Shown: positions 25,026 to 33,426, counted from the stretch's first letter. The stretch is DNA of 64,000 nucleotides from Bacillus wiedmannii (GCF_001583695.1 NZ_LOBC01000008.1:62001-126000), one strand, 5' to 3'. Notes: a model not told the origin generated them from the sequence alone. A program made the numbers and translations.

Positions 25026-26597
25026 TCATAATGGTACATTTACTTTTACACTTGTTCTTTTCTTATCACTTACAATTTTAATTGTTCCACCGACTAATTC
25101 TACTCTTTCGCGCATCGTAGTCATACCGAGTGATTTCTTCTCTTTTATATCCTTCTCTACAAAGCCGTTTCCTTGATCGACTATTTCTAATGATACATTC
25201 TTCTCCGTCACTTTGAAATAAATCGCCGCTTCTCTGACATTCGCATGTTTACTTACGTTATTTAAAGCTTCTTGTCCAATTCGCCATAGCGCTTCCTCTA
25301 CTACACGTGGCAAATCACGAACACCTGTAACTTGTTCCCGAATTTTCAATCCCAAACTTTCACCATATTGTTTTAAAGCTGGTAATAGTCCTTTCTCTAA
25401 TCCCGCTGGACGTAGTTGCCAAATTAACGTCCTCATTTCTTTTAAAGCACCTTGCGATAACTCACGTATCTCATGCAAAGACTGATCTACCTTTTCGTTT
25501 TTCCCCTTTAAGACGGCTTCGGCACCTTTCGTCATAAAAGTTAATGAAAACAACTTTTGTGAAACAGAATCATGCAAATCTCTAGCTAAACGATTACGTT
25601 CTTCCAGTCGTACAAGTTCTCGGCGCTTTTCATTTAACCTTAAGTTCTCTATCATTAACGATATATGATTGGCTAACGCCTGTACTACATCTATCGTATT
25701 TATATCAAATTCTCCATTATTCGAACTTACACTTAGTACGCCAAATATATGATCTTGAATATGTATGGGAATGGCAATAACCGCACGATTAGGATGTACG
25801 ATATTCCCAACCTGACTCTTTAACAAAACAGGCTCTTCTTTTTTCAGAGCTTCCTGTGCCGCCGACTTCAAATCCTCTTGTATCTCATCTATCTTACATG
25901 AGGCTCTTACAGCAAGTTCATTTTCTTCTCTAATAAAGAATACAACTTGCTCCCATAAAAATAACTTCCCTATTTGCTTTACAATCTCCTCTGGCAATGC
26001 ATTAAATTTATGAATCGTCCTTAAAGCTTGAATAAAGCGGTCTAACTTTACATAATAATGAGCCCTTCTCTTTTCATTTTCATACAATTTTGTACGTTTT
26101 AATGCTGTTCCAATTTGGAAAGCAACTGATTGTAATAGCACTAACTCTTCTTCAGAAAAATGCGTTTTACCTGGACTAGCCACATTTAATACGCCAAATT
26201 CATCTCCCCCCGCTTTTAGCGGCACTGTCGCATGATGCACAATCCCTTCTGTATCTCCCCAGTTATATTCAATCGCATTATTAATTCTCTTACATTCAAT
26301 AATATTAACGGCTTTCTCTAGTTTCCCTTCCACAAATCGGTGTAAACACCAACAATTCCCCTCACACATCGGTCGTTTATTTTCAAATCTTAATCCCTCT
26401 GGTAATTGATAATCAATTAATTTTGTATATCTGCCATTTTCATCCGCAAGAAATATCCATCCTGTCGTTAAACCTGTTACATTCAACAGTTTTTCCAACA
26501 CAGCTTGCAGCACATGATATGTATCATTTGAGGTGTTCAACGTCTCTGCAATCTCTTTTAATATAACTAATTCATTTGTACGATTCTCTTGAAACAT
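25026..26597 (-). CDS. NarL-type sensor histidine kinase with two GAF domains and a Cys cluster
   Basis: A 523-residue soluble kinase without clear membrane helices. GAF domain 1 (about 20-170) carries C78, C82, C84 and C102 in the patterns CEGNCWC and ECKR. GAF domain 2 spans about 190-325. The HisKA_3 dimerisation helix has H342 in ARDLHDSVSQKL, and the ATPase domain near 430-520 has N-box EALNNVSKHA and G-box DQGNGF. The Cys spacing resembles that of AirS/YhcS of staphylococci and YhcY of B. subtilis, where a GAF domain holds a [2Fe-2S] cluster sensing oxygen or redox state. The ATG follows AGGAG. It is co-transcribed with the response regulator downstream. Confidence 0.92.
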   Translation of the reverse strand: MFQENRTNELVILKEIAETLNTSNDTYHVLQAVLEKLLNVTGLTTGWIFLADENGRYTKLIDYQLPEGLRFENKRPMCEGNCWCLHRFVEGKLEKAVNIIECKRINNAIEYNWGDTEGIVHHATVPLKAGGDEFGVLNVASPGKTHFSEEELVLLQSVAFQIGTALKRTKLYENEKRRAHYYVKLDRFIQALRTIHKFNALPEEIVKQIGKLFLWEQVVFFIREENELAVRASCKIDEIQEDLKSAAQEALKKEEPVLLKSQVGNIVHPNRAVIAIPIHIQDHIFGVLSVSSNNGEFDINTIDVVQALANHISLMIENLRLNEKRRELVRLEERNRLARDLHDSVSQKLFSLTFMTKGAEAVLKGKNEKVDQSLHEIRELSQGALKEMRTLIWQLRPAGLEKGLLPALKQYGESLGLKIREQVTGVRDLPRVVEEALWRIGQEALNNVSKHANVREAAIYFKVTEKNVSLEIVDQGNGFVEKDIKEKKSLGMTTMRERVELVGGTIKIVSDKKRTSVKVNVPL

Positions 26598-26658
26598 AAT
26601 TCGTCTCCTACATACAAGATTTTAAATCGCCCCTAAAGTAAATCATCTACTTTTCACT

Positions 26659-26710
26659 TTGTACTTATTCGTAACATTGATATAATGGTGAAAACATAGT
26701 TTTCATTATA
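26659..26710 (+). promoter_or_regulatory. Candidate pdxK promoter with adjoining palindrome
   Basis: TTGTAC (26659-26664) and TATAAT (26681-26686) are spaced 16 bases apart. Just downstream is a perfect 6-3-6 palindrome GAAAAC-ATA-GTTTTC (26690-26704), enclosed by TATAAT and ATTATA. The palindrome would lie at the transcript start and could bind a regulator. Confidence 0.5.
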
Positions 26711-26731
26711 TCACTTGAGGGGGATTTCATA

Positions 26732-27556
26732 ATGACATTAAATAAAGCACTTACTATCGCTGGTTCTGACACAAGTGGCGGTGCTGGTATACAAGCAGAT
26801 TTAAAAACATTCCAAGAACTTGGTGTATATGGAATGACATCTCTTACGACAATCGTAACGATGGATCCACATAACGGTTGGGCACATAACGTATTCCCAA
26901 TCCCGGCTTCTACATTAAAACCACAATTAGAAACGACAATTGAAGGCGTTGGCGTAGATGCTTTAAAAACAGGTATGCTTGGATCAGTAGAAATTATTGA
27001 AATGGTTGCAGAAACAATCGAGAAACATAATTTCAAAAATGTAGTAGTGGACCCTGTTATGGTATGTAAAGGTGCTGATGAAGCATTACATCCTGAAACG
27101 AACGATTGCTTACGTGACGTTCTTGTTCCAAAGGCATTAGTTGTAACACCAAACTTATTTGAAGCTTACCAATTAAGTGGCGTAAAGATTAATTCTCTTG
27201 AAGACATGAAAGAAGCTGCGAAAAAAATCCACGCTTTAGGTGCGAAATACGTCCTAATTAAAGGCGGTAGCAAGCTTGGTACGGAAACTGCAATCGACGT
27301 CCTATATGATGGAGAAACATTCGATCTTCTAGAATCAGAAAAAATTGATACGATAAATACACACGGCGCAGGTTGCACATATTCCGCTGCAATTACAGCA
27401 GAACTTGCAAAAGGAAAAACTGTGAAAGAAGCAGTAAAAACTGCTAAAGAATTTATCACAGCTGCTATCCGTTATTCATTCAAGATCAACGAATACGTAG
27501 GCCCAACACATCACGGTGCATATCGTAAATTCGTTGCATCAAAAGAACTTGTCTAA
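26732..27556 (+). CDS. pdxK: Pyridoxal/pyridoxine kinase of the ThiD-like (CC-PLK) class
   Basis: A 274-residue ribokinase-superfamily kinase close to hydroxymethylpyrimidine kinase ThiD. N-terminal ALTIAGSDTSGGAGIQADL and C-terminal NTHGAGCTYSAAITAEL frame the active site. Two cysteines mark the dual-cysteine pyridoxal kinases: C112 in VMVCKGADE (lid) and C215 in GAGCTYS (hemithioacetal with pyridoxal). They correspond to C110 and C214 of the staphylococcal enzyme. B. subtilis PdxK (YwdB) is of the same class and lies in the ywd block, so I favour vitamin B6 salvage over thiamine synthesis, although dual activity is possible. GAGGGGG precedes the ATG. Confidence 0.92.
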   Translation: MTLNKALTIAGSDTSGGAGIQADLKTFQELGVYGMTSLTTIVTMDPHNGWAHNVFPIPASTLKPQLETTIEGVGVDALKTGMLGSVEIIEMVAETIEKHNFKNVVVDPVMVCKGADEALHPETNDCLRDVLVPKALVVTPNLFEAYQLSGVKINSLEDMKEAAKKIHALGAKYVLIKGGSKLGTETAIDVLYDGETFDLLESEKIDTINTHGAGCTYSAAITAELAKGKTVKEAVKTAKEFITAAIRYSFKINEYVGPTHHGAYRKFVASKELV

Positions 27557-27566
27557 CATATAAATG

Positions 27567-27612
27567 AAAACACCCACAGAGTTTATATATTTCCTCTCTG
27601 TGGGTGTTTTTT
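27567..27612. terminator. Bidirectional terminator between pdxK and the GGDEF gene
   Basis: Stem AAAACACCCACAGAG / CTCTGTGGGTGTTTT, a 14-base loop and T run. Confidence 0.87.
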
Positions 27613-27638
27613 TATAAGCTCTTCTGGTCATCTTATCT

Positions 27639-28694
27639 TTAAGATGCAGAACTAACCTGATTTCTACCATTTCTTTTGGAGTAATATAATGCATCATCAG
27701 CAGCTTGAATAAATCGCTCTGGTGATTCTTCATACACTGAAATTCCTACTGAAACTGTAATTTTTATTTTTGTTCCATTTAGCAATTGAAATGGATGGTT
27801 TTCAACAGCCGTGCGAACTTTTTCCCCCATACGCATTCCATAAGCTAATCCTTTCTGCGGTATCAAAAGCGCGAACTCTTCCCCACCCTTTCGAAAAGCC
27901 AAATCTGGAAACATTGAAACTTCTCGTAAAATATGCCCCATTTGTTTTAATACTTCATCTCCCGCAGGATGCCCATACGTATCATTTACACACTTAAAGT
28001 GATCAATATCTATAAGTAATAAACAAAGTGAATCATTTTTCATACGCTTATTACCAATATGACGATTCATCTCTAAATCAAACTGTCTTACGTTTCCTAA
28101 ACCTGTCAGTGCATCTATCGTTGCGTATTGCTTCATCGTTTGAAATAACTCATTGGATTGCAATACATAATTTGCGCTTATAAATGTGATATATGCTGCA
28201 ACACCACTACAAACTAAATATAATGCTACTATAGACATATCCTTAAATAAAATAGAAAGTGGAACCGTTAAAATAGATAAACTATATACATTAAACCAGA
28301 TCCATCTTTTAAATATAGAAGCTTTCATCCGCCAAATGAAAATAATTCCAAAACCTATCAATACAATTGTATAACAAGCCAATTCAGAGGCTAAAGAGTA
28401 CTCAGTAAAAAATAATCGGGTAATTAATATAATAGTAACTGTTATACTGCTAGCTATCGGACCTCCAATTATAATTGCCAAAATAACAGCTAAATAACGT
28501 AGATCCAACATAATATCTTCAATATGTACACCAAAATGCATCAACAGTACACTTAATATTCCAGTAAGAATACCTACTACACATTTCTGCAAAAAAGAGA
28601 ACCCTTCTTTTAACGGTTTATCTCTTAAAAGCTGACCTCCAACAAAAATAAAGGAAAGAATAATTGTTGTGTTTACAAATAAGTCCCTTAACAT
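27639..28694 (-). CDS. Membrane diguanylate cyclase (5TM-LYT + GGDEF)
   Basis: A 351-residue protein. The N-terminal 185 residues have five to six membrane helices of the 5TM-5TMR_LYT type (LRYLAVILAIIIGGPIASSITV near 65-86), the same sensor module as in LytS. The C-terminal GGDEF domain (about 190-350) begins with DALTGLGNVRQFD and has the active-site motif RKGGEEFALLIP. It should therefore synthesise cyclic di-GMP from two GTP. An RxxD inhibitory site is not evident at the usual position (LREVSMFPDLAFR precedes GGEEF). The signal sensed is unknown. A GGGAG site precedes the ATG. parS lies about 90 bases upstream of the start. Confidence 0.93.
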   Translation of the reverse strand: MLRDLFVNTTIILSFIFVGGQLLRDKPLKEGFSFLQKCVVGILTGILSVLLMHFGVHIEDIMLDLRYLAVILAIIIGGPIASSITVTIILITRLFFTEYSLASELACYTIVLIGFGIIFIWRMKASIFKRWIWFNVYSLSILTVPLSILFKDMSIVALYLVCSGVAAYITFISANYVLQSNELFQTMKQYATIDALTGLGNVRQFDLEMNRHIGNKRMKNDSLCLLLIDIDHFKCVNDTYGHPAGDEVLKQMGHILREVSMFPDLAFRKGGEEFALLIPQKGLAYGMRMGEKVRTAVENHPFQLLNGTKIKITVSVGISVYEESPERFIQAADDALYYSKRNGRNQVSSAS

Positions 28695-28785
28695 AAAATA
28701 ATCTCCCTACTTTTCTATCTATCACTTTCCTTATTTTATTGTATACGAAATCCCTATAATTCCCAAAGCTTTTATTTATTTTTGC

Positions 28786-28801
28786 TGTTCCACGTGAAAC
28801 A
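28786..28801. other. parS: parS centromere-like site for Spo0J/ParB
   Basis: TGTTCCACGTGAAACA, an exact 16-base match to the consensus parS of Bacillus (TGTTNCACGTGAAACA). It is embedded in a longer inverted repeat (GC before and GC after, then T4/A4). It is intergenic, between the GGDEF gene and the cstA partner gene. ParB/Spo0J nucleates here, spreads and loads SMC; such sites cluster near the replication origin. Confidence 0.93.
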
Positions 28802-28811
28802 GCAAAAAATA

Positions 28812-28837
28812 AAAAAGGACGAAAATTCGCCCTTTTT
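28812..28837 (-). terminator. Terminator after the cstA-DUF466 operon
   Basis: On the minus strand AAAAAGGGCGAA pairs with TTCGTCCTTTTT (one G-U in RNA) with a tight loop and trailing T, ending at the stop of the DUF466 gene. Confidence 0.82.
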
Positions 28838-28838
28838 A

Positions 28839-29042
28839 TTAACAACACCGTGATATCTTTCCACCCTTTGCATTAAACCTAGCTTCTTGCACTTCTGCAA
28901 AAAATTGTTTTTGACATACAACCTCTTCTTCTGGATGATGCTTTTTCATATGCTCTACATATGTTTCATAACTTGGTACTCCAACGAGTAAACTAATAAA
29001 GTGTTTTCTTTGTCTCCATACTTTCCGTAGTCGTTTAAGCAT
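28839..29042 (-). CDS. YbdD/YjiX-family small protein (DUF466), CstA partner
   Basis: A 66-residue cytosolic protein with the family features: a basic N-terminus, GVPSYETYVEHMKKHHPE (residues 22-39), FFAEVQEARFN and the conserved C-terminal RCC. Such proteins are encoded directly after cstA/btsT carriers in many bacteria and probably assist or regulate the carrier. ATG 29042 has GAGG 8 bases upstream and overlaps the cstA stop by 8 bases, so translation is coupled. The longer frame from 29066 would extend into cstA without a better site. Confidence 0.88.
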   Translation of the reverse strand: MLKRLRKVWRQRKHFISLLVGVPSYETYVEHMKKHHPEEEVVCQKQFFAEVQEARFNAKGGKISRCC

Positions 29043-31113
29043 AATAGTTCCTCGACTCACTTTCATCTCTAGAAATATATGGCGCCTCTTTTAGCGGCAT
29101 CTGCCTATTTCTTAATACTTGAATCCAAATTCGAATTGCAGAAATTAATACAGCGATTACAACTATCATAAAAATCCCGCAAAGCGCTGCATCAATATAA
29201 TCATTGAAAATAATTTGTTTCATTTGAGCGACATTTTTAGCTGGTGCTAACACTTTCCCCTCATCTAATGCTCCCTGAAACACCTTTGCATGAGATAGAA
29301 ATCCTATTTTAGGATTTTCATGAAATAGCTTTTGATAACCCGCCGTCATCGTTACAATAAGCAATCCGACAGTTGGAATAAGTGTCACCCAAACATATGC
29401 CTTTTTCCCCATTTTGAACAAAATTGTCGTTCCAAGTAATAATGCAATACCTGCTAACATTTGGTTTGCAATACCGAAAAGTGGCCATAATGTATTAATT
29501 CCACCAAGCGGATCAACTACCCCTTGGTATAAGAAATAACCCCATCCTAATACGCATAACGTTGTAGCTATCACATTCGCTAATGTAGAATCCGTTTTCC
29601 CAAATGGCTTATATACATGTCCTAAAATATCTTGAATCATAAATCGGCCTACACGCGTTCCAGCATCAATTGTCGTTAAAATGAATAGAGCTTCAAAGAG
29701 GATTGCAAAATGATACCAAAATGCCATCATCGCTGTTCCACCTATTACTTGTGAGAAAATATACGCCATACCTATCGCTAACGTTGGTGCACCACCTGTG
29801 CGTGATAAAATCGTTTGCTCTCCAACGTTTACAGCGAGATCTTTTAGTTCATTTGGTGTAATGGCAAATCCCCATGAGGAAATAACTTGAGCTGCCTGCG
29901 AGACATCCGTACCGATAAGCGCTGCGGGACTATTAATCGCAAAATAAGTTCCTGGTGTTAATACACAAGCTGCAATCATCGCCATCGCGGCTACAAATGA
30001 TTCCATTAACATTGCCCCATAACCGATTGGCTGTGCGTGTCCCTCTTGTTCAATCATCTTTGGTGTCGTACCTGATGAAACGAGAGCATGGAATCCAGAC
30101 ACCGCACCACAAGCAATTGTAATAAATAAGAATGGGAATAAGTTTCCAGAGAAAACAGGACCTGTTCCATCGATAAATTTCGAAACTGCTGGCATTTGTA
30201 AATCTGGTGCTACAATTAAAATACCAATTGCTAATCCAACAATTGTTCCGACTTTTAAAAATGTGCTTAAATAATCACGTGGTGCTAAAAGCATCCAAAC
30301 TGGTAAGGCCGATGCGATAAATCCATATACAATAAGCATAATAGCAATCGTTTCACCGCTAAACGTGAACATGCTTGCAAGCGTTGGATGCTCTGCTACA
30401 TACTGTCCTCCAATAAGAGACAGTATAAGTAGAATAATTCCGATTATTGACCCTTCTCCAACCCGGCCAGGCCTAATGTAGCGCATGTACACTCCCATTA
30501 AAATAGCAATAGGAATCGTTGCTGCTATTGTAAACATTCCCCAAGGACTTCCGACAAGCGCCTTTACTACCACTAATGCTAATACCGCTAATAAAATAAT
30601 CATAATGCCTAAAATGCCTATCATTGCAATAAGCCCTGTAACAGGACCGATCTCATCTTTAATCATTTCTCCTAAAGATTTACCATTCCGTCTCATCGAA
30701 GCAAATAAAATTACAAAATCTTGTACAGCTCCAGCGACAACTACCCCAACAATAATCCATATTGTCCCTGGTAAATATCCCATTTGCGCTGCCAAAATCG
30801 GTCCTACTAAAGGGCCTGCCCCAGCAATTGCTGCAAAATGGTGCCCAAATAATACCCACTTATTTGTCGGAACATAATCTTTTCCATCGTTTAATGTATG
30901 GGCTGGCGTTTGCCTATTATTATCTAAACCAAATACCTTTCTCGCTATAAATCTACTATAAAAGCGGTAAGCAACTGCATACACACATACCGCAGCTACT
31001 AAGAGCCACACGGCATTAATAGTTTCACCTTGTGATAAAGCTATTACACCAAAAGCACCTGCGCCTACTGCTGCAATAACTCCCCATAGTAAAATCGACT
31101 TCAATGTTTTCAC
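29035..31113 (-). CDS. cstA: CstA/BtsT-type carbon starvation carrier
   Basis: A membrane protein of about 692 residues with some 16-18 helices. It shows the CstA pattern of YKFIARKVFGLD-like text near residue 55 (YSRFIARKVFGLD), then DGKDYVPTNKWVLFGHHFAAIAGAGPLVGP near 75-105, and a GFHALVSSGTTPKM loop near the middle. Family members transport pyruvate (E. coli BtsT) or peptides and amino acids under carbon limitation. I take GTG 31113 as start, because GGGGGGA lies 5-6 bases upstream; the TTG at 31128 would sit in that site. A CodY-like box (31155-31169) and an orphan LytTR regulator lie just upstream. Confidence 0.93.
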   Translation of the reverse strand: MKTLKSILLWGVIAAVGAGAFGVIALSQGETINAVWLLVAAVCVYAVAYRFYSRFIARKVFGLDNNRQTPAHTLNDGKDYVPTNKWVLFGHHFAAIAGAGPLVGPILAAQMGYLPGTIWIIVGVVVAGAVQDFVILFASMRRNGKSLGEMIKDEIGPVTGLIAMIGILGIMIILLAVLALVVVKALVGSPWGMFTIAATIPIAILMGVYMRYIRPGRVGEGSIIGIILLILSLIGGQYVAEHPTLASMFTFSGETIAIMLIVYGFIASALPVWMLLAPRDYLSTFLKVGTIVGLAIGILIVAPDLQMPAVSKFIDGTGPVFSGNLFPFLFITIACGAVSGFHALVSSGTTPKMIEQEGHAQPIGYGAMLMESFVAAMAMIAACVLTPGTYFAINSPAALIGTDVSQAAQVISSWGFAITPNELKDLAVNVGEQTILSRTGGAPTLAIGMAYIFSQVIGGTAMMAFWYHFAILFEALFILTTIDAGTRVGRFMIQDILGHVYKPFGKTDSTLANVIATTLCVLGWGYFLYQGVVDPLGGINTLWPLFGIANQMLAGIALLLGTTILFKMGKKAYVWVTLIPTVGLLIVTMTAGYQKLFHENPKIGFLSHAKVFQGALDEGKVLAPAKNVAQMKQIIFNDYIDAALCGIFMIVVIAVLISAIRIWIQVLRNRQMPLKEAPYISRDESESRNYYA

Positions 31114-31154
31114 ATACAATCCCCCCAATACTATCGCTTAGTGGGATTGTACTA

Positions 31155-31169
31155 AATTTTCTGAATATT
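31155..31169. promoter_or_regulatory. CodY-box-like sequence upstream of cstA
   Basis: AATTTTCTGAATATT matches the 15-base CodY consensus AATTTTCWGAAAATT at 14 of 15 positions. It lies 42-56 bases before the cstA start codon, where it would interfere with transcription. CodY represses nutrient-scavenging genes when branched-chain amino acids and GTP are high. Confidence 0.55.
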
Positions 31170-31234
31170 TAACTTGAATCCTCCTTATCATGAAGGATTT
31201 TTAGTTTATCATGTTAAAAAATTCGCATTACCTA

Positions 31235-31951
31235 CTATAATTCAATCTTATTTCGAAGTCGTTTCACATAATTACGACTAACTGGAATCGGTTGCTCATC
31301 ATATTTATCTAAATACAGATTATATGTGCCATTATAATAAGGTTTTAGTTCTTGTACATATGACATATTAATTAAATAACTTTTATGCACACGTAAAAAA
31401 TCATATACATTTAGCTTATTTTCCAGCTCCTGAAGTGTATATGTTGAAATATACTGATTATTTGTTGTATAAATTGAAACCGTTTTGTTTTCCTTATTTT
31501 TGCTTACATATACAATATCTTCAGGGAAAATATACCGAATTCCCTCTTGACCTTCTATCGGTAGTTTTCGCAAATAACTCTTTGCTTTCTCGCCTTGCTC
31601 TTTACACATTCTATATAAAAGGAATTGCAAATCTTCCTCACGAAATGGGCGTAGTAAATAATAAAATGCTTGAAAACGAAATGCCGTAATCGACTCTTCT
31701 ATATCTTCACCCATAAAAATCAATTTCGTATAACAATTTACTTCCCGTAATAAACTCGCATATTCAAAACCAGTTCCATCTAGTAATTTTGAATTCAAGA
31801 AAACAAAATCTGGTGTATGCTTTTTCATGATAAATAATGATTCTGTTCCCGTATTCGCTTCAAAACATTCTATATTCCTTATATTTTCAGTAAACTTTTC
31901 AGCTAAACTTCTTCGCTCTTCTGCTTCTTCCATGATCAGTAAAATTTTCAT
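31235..31951 (-). CDS. LytTR-family regulator with degenerate receiver domain
   Basis: A 238-residue regulator. A CheY-like domain (1-115) is followed by a LytTR DNA-binding domain (about 138-236) with IPVSRNYVKRLRNKIEL at the end. The phosphorylation site is lost: N53 replaces Asp in FVFLNSKLLDG, the acidic pair is E8-E9, and the conserved Lys is R101 in LLRPF. It should therefore work without phosphotransfer, or through another signal. No kinase gene adjoins. The start is ATG 31951 with AGGTGG 8 bases before it. It lies upstream of and co-oriented with cstA, a likely target by analogy with LytTR control of the E. coli BtsT carrier. Confidence 0.88.
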   Translation of the reverse strand: MKILLIMEEAEERRSLAEKFTENIRNIECFEANTGTESLFIMKKHTPDFVFLNSKLLDGTGFEYASLLREVNCYTKLIFMGEDIEESITAFRFQAFYYLLRPFREEDLQFLLYRMCKEQGEKAKSYLRKLPIEGQEGIRYIFPEDIVYVSKNKENKTVSIYTTNNQYISTYTLQELENKLNVYDFLRVHKSYLINMSYVQELKPYYNGTYNLYLDKYDEQPIPVSRNYVKRLRNKIEL

Positions 31952-32049
31952 TTCTTCAACCACCTAATTCTTTTGTCCATATGTCTTGTTGTATACATTC
32001 GCTTTTATAAGAAACATTCCCTTTTTCTTACTATACCATTATTTATCTA

Positions 32050-32085
32050 AAAAAACAGAAAAAAGGAAACCACGACGGTTCCCCC
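32050..32085 (-). terminator. Terminator downstream of niaP
   Basis: On the minus strand GGGAACC pairs with GGTTTCC (a G-U pair) around GTCGT, followed by TTTTTTCTGTTTTTTT. It is separated from the niaP stop by a repeat element. Confidence 0.65.
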
Positions 32086-32122
32086 TGCCCTTTTATTCCA
32101 TTATTTGTAGGAAGTAACACAA

Positions 32123-32170
32123 TTGGTGCTGGCTAATAATCAGCGAGGGATAAATCCCTCACCGATTAAA
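32123..32170. repeat. Candidate dispersed intergenic repeat, copy B (downstream of niaP)
   Basis: caattggtgctggctaataa then tcagcgaggg, ccctcaccgatt. The outer parts align with copy C at 33584-33629 (caattggtg ... atcag ... cctcac) in the same orientation. It contains the small palindrome GAGGGAT-aa-ATCCCTC. Copies B and C flank niaP as direct repeats. Resemblance to bcr-type repeats is suggested, not shown. Confidence 0.45.
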
Positions 32171-32178
32171 CTTTCACC

Positions 32179-33378
32179 TTATACTAATTCTCGTTGCTTC
32201 GTTTCTTGCCCAAGTACAATTACAGCAACTACGCCAATTAAAATTGATCCACAGAAAATCGTAAATATTAGTGATAGTGAAGCCTGTGAAGCAACTAAAT
32301 ATCCTACTAATAGCGGCCCAAGAATACCACCAATACGACCGAATGCTGCTGCCATCCCTGCACCTGTACCACGAATAACCGTTGGATACTGTTCCGGTGT
32401 ATAAGCGTATAATGCACCCCAAGCACCTAAATTAAAGAAGGATAGTAACATGCCTGCTACGATTAATACCGTTAATGACTCCGCCACTCCAAACAAATAA
32501 GCACTACATGCTGTACCGATTAAATACGTAACTAAAACGAACTTACGACCAAGTCGTTCAATAAACCAAGCAGCCGTGAAATATCCTGGCAATTGAGCTA
32601 ACGTCATAATAAGTACGTACTGGAAACTTTTTATTAAACTAAATCCTTTTAATACCATCACACTAGGTAACCAAAGGAACATCCCATAGTACGAAAAGAC
32701 AACAGAAAACCATAGAATCCATAGCATAATTGTTGCCTTACGATATTCCCCAGACCAAACTGACTTTACATTTTCAATAACGGACGGTCTTTTTTCAGCC
32801 TTTTGAAATCTCGGAGAATCCGGTAAATTCCATCTTAAATATAAAGCATATAATGCCGGAACCGCGCTCAATACCATTGCAACTTCCCAACCATATTTCG
32901 GAATAACAAAATACGAGATAAGGGCTGCAATTAGCCATCCACCTGCCCAAAAGCTTTCTAATAGCACAACTATTTTGCCACGTTCATGCGCTTCAACGCT
33001 CTCTGATACTAATGTAGACGCAACTGGAAGCTCTCCGCCAAGCCCCATACCAATTAAAAATCGTAAAACAAGGAACATCGCAAGTGTCGTCGTTAAAGCA
33101 GTTAAACCACTACCGATAGAAAATAGTAATAATGTAATAATAAAGACTGATTTCCGCCCTATTTTATCTGATAGTATTCCAAAAACGAGTGCTCCGACTG
33201 CCATACCAATCGAATTAATGCTGCCTATCCAGCCCATTTCTTGCGTACTTAATCCCCAATCTTTTTGCAGTGCTACCATTACAAATGAAAGCATTCCAAC
33301 ATCCATTGCATCAAATAACCATCCAAGCCCTGCTATACCAAGTAGCTTTCGCTTCGAAATTTCTTTAACCTTGCCCAC
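32179..33378 (-). CDS. niaP: Niacin transporter NiaP (MFS)
   Basis: A 399-residue major facilitator with 12 helices. The N-terminus KRKLLGIAGLGWLFDAMDVG (residues 9-28) and the GFLIGMGLGGELPVASTLVSE-like block (LIGMGLGGELPVA near 112) closely match B. subtilis NiaP (YceI), which imports nicotinate for NAD synthesis. The MFS A-motif is GILSDKIGRKSVF near residue 64-77. The start is GTG 33378 with AAGGAGG 7 bases upstream. A palindromic element (33391-33426) upstream may be the target of the NAD repressor NiaR. The gene is monocistronic and flanked by repeats. Confidence 0.88.
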   Translation of the reverse strand: MGKVKEISKRKLLGIAGLGWLFDAMDVGMLSFVMVALQKDWGLSTQEMGWIGSINSIGMAVGALVFGILSDKIGRKSVFIITLLLFSIGSGLTALTTTLAMFLVLRFLIGMGLGGELPVASTLVSESVEAHERGKIVVLLESFWAGGWLIAALISYFVIPKYGWEVAMVLSAVPALYALYLRWNLPDSPRFQKAEKRPSVIENVKSVWSGEYRKATIMLWILWFSVVFSYYGMFLWLPSVMVLKGFSLIKSFQYVLIMTLAQLPGYFTAAWFIERLGRKFVLVTYLIGTACSAYLFGVAESLTVLIVAGMLLSFFNLGAWGALYAYTPEQYPTVIRGTGAGMAAAFGRIGGILGPLLVGYLVASQASLSLIFTIFCGSILIGVVAVIVLGQETKQRELV

Positions 33379-33390
33379 AAGAAGTCCTCC

Positions 33391-33426
33391 TTACACAGCT
33401 GTCTTTACACATCATTTTACATGTGT
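33391..33426. promoter_or_regulatory. Candidate NiaR-type operator upstream of niaP
   Basis: It holds the dyad ACAGCTGT (33395-33402) and the inverted repeat ACACAT / ATGTGT (33407-33412, 33421-33426), just before the niaP ribosome binding site. Described NiaR sites in Bacillus are dyads of the ACA-x-TGT kind. The match is by resemblance only. Confidence 0.35.

Noticed and set aside
30485-30877. Hydrophilic/Thr-Ile-Pro-rich frame opposite cstA
   Set aside because: A typical shadow of a hydrophobic coding region on the opposite strand; there is no ribosome binding site.
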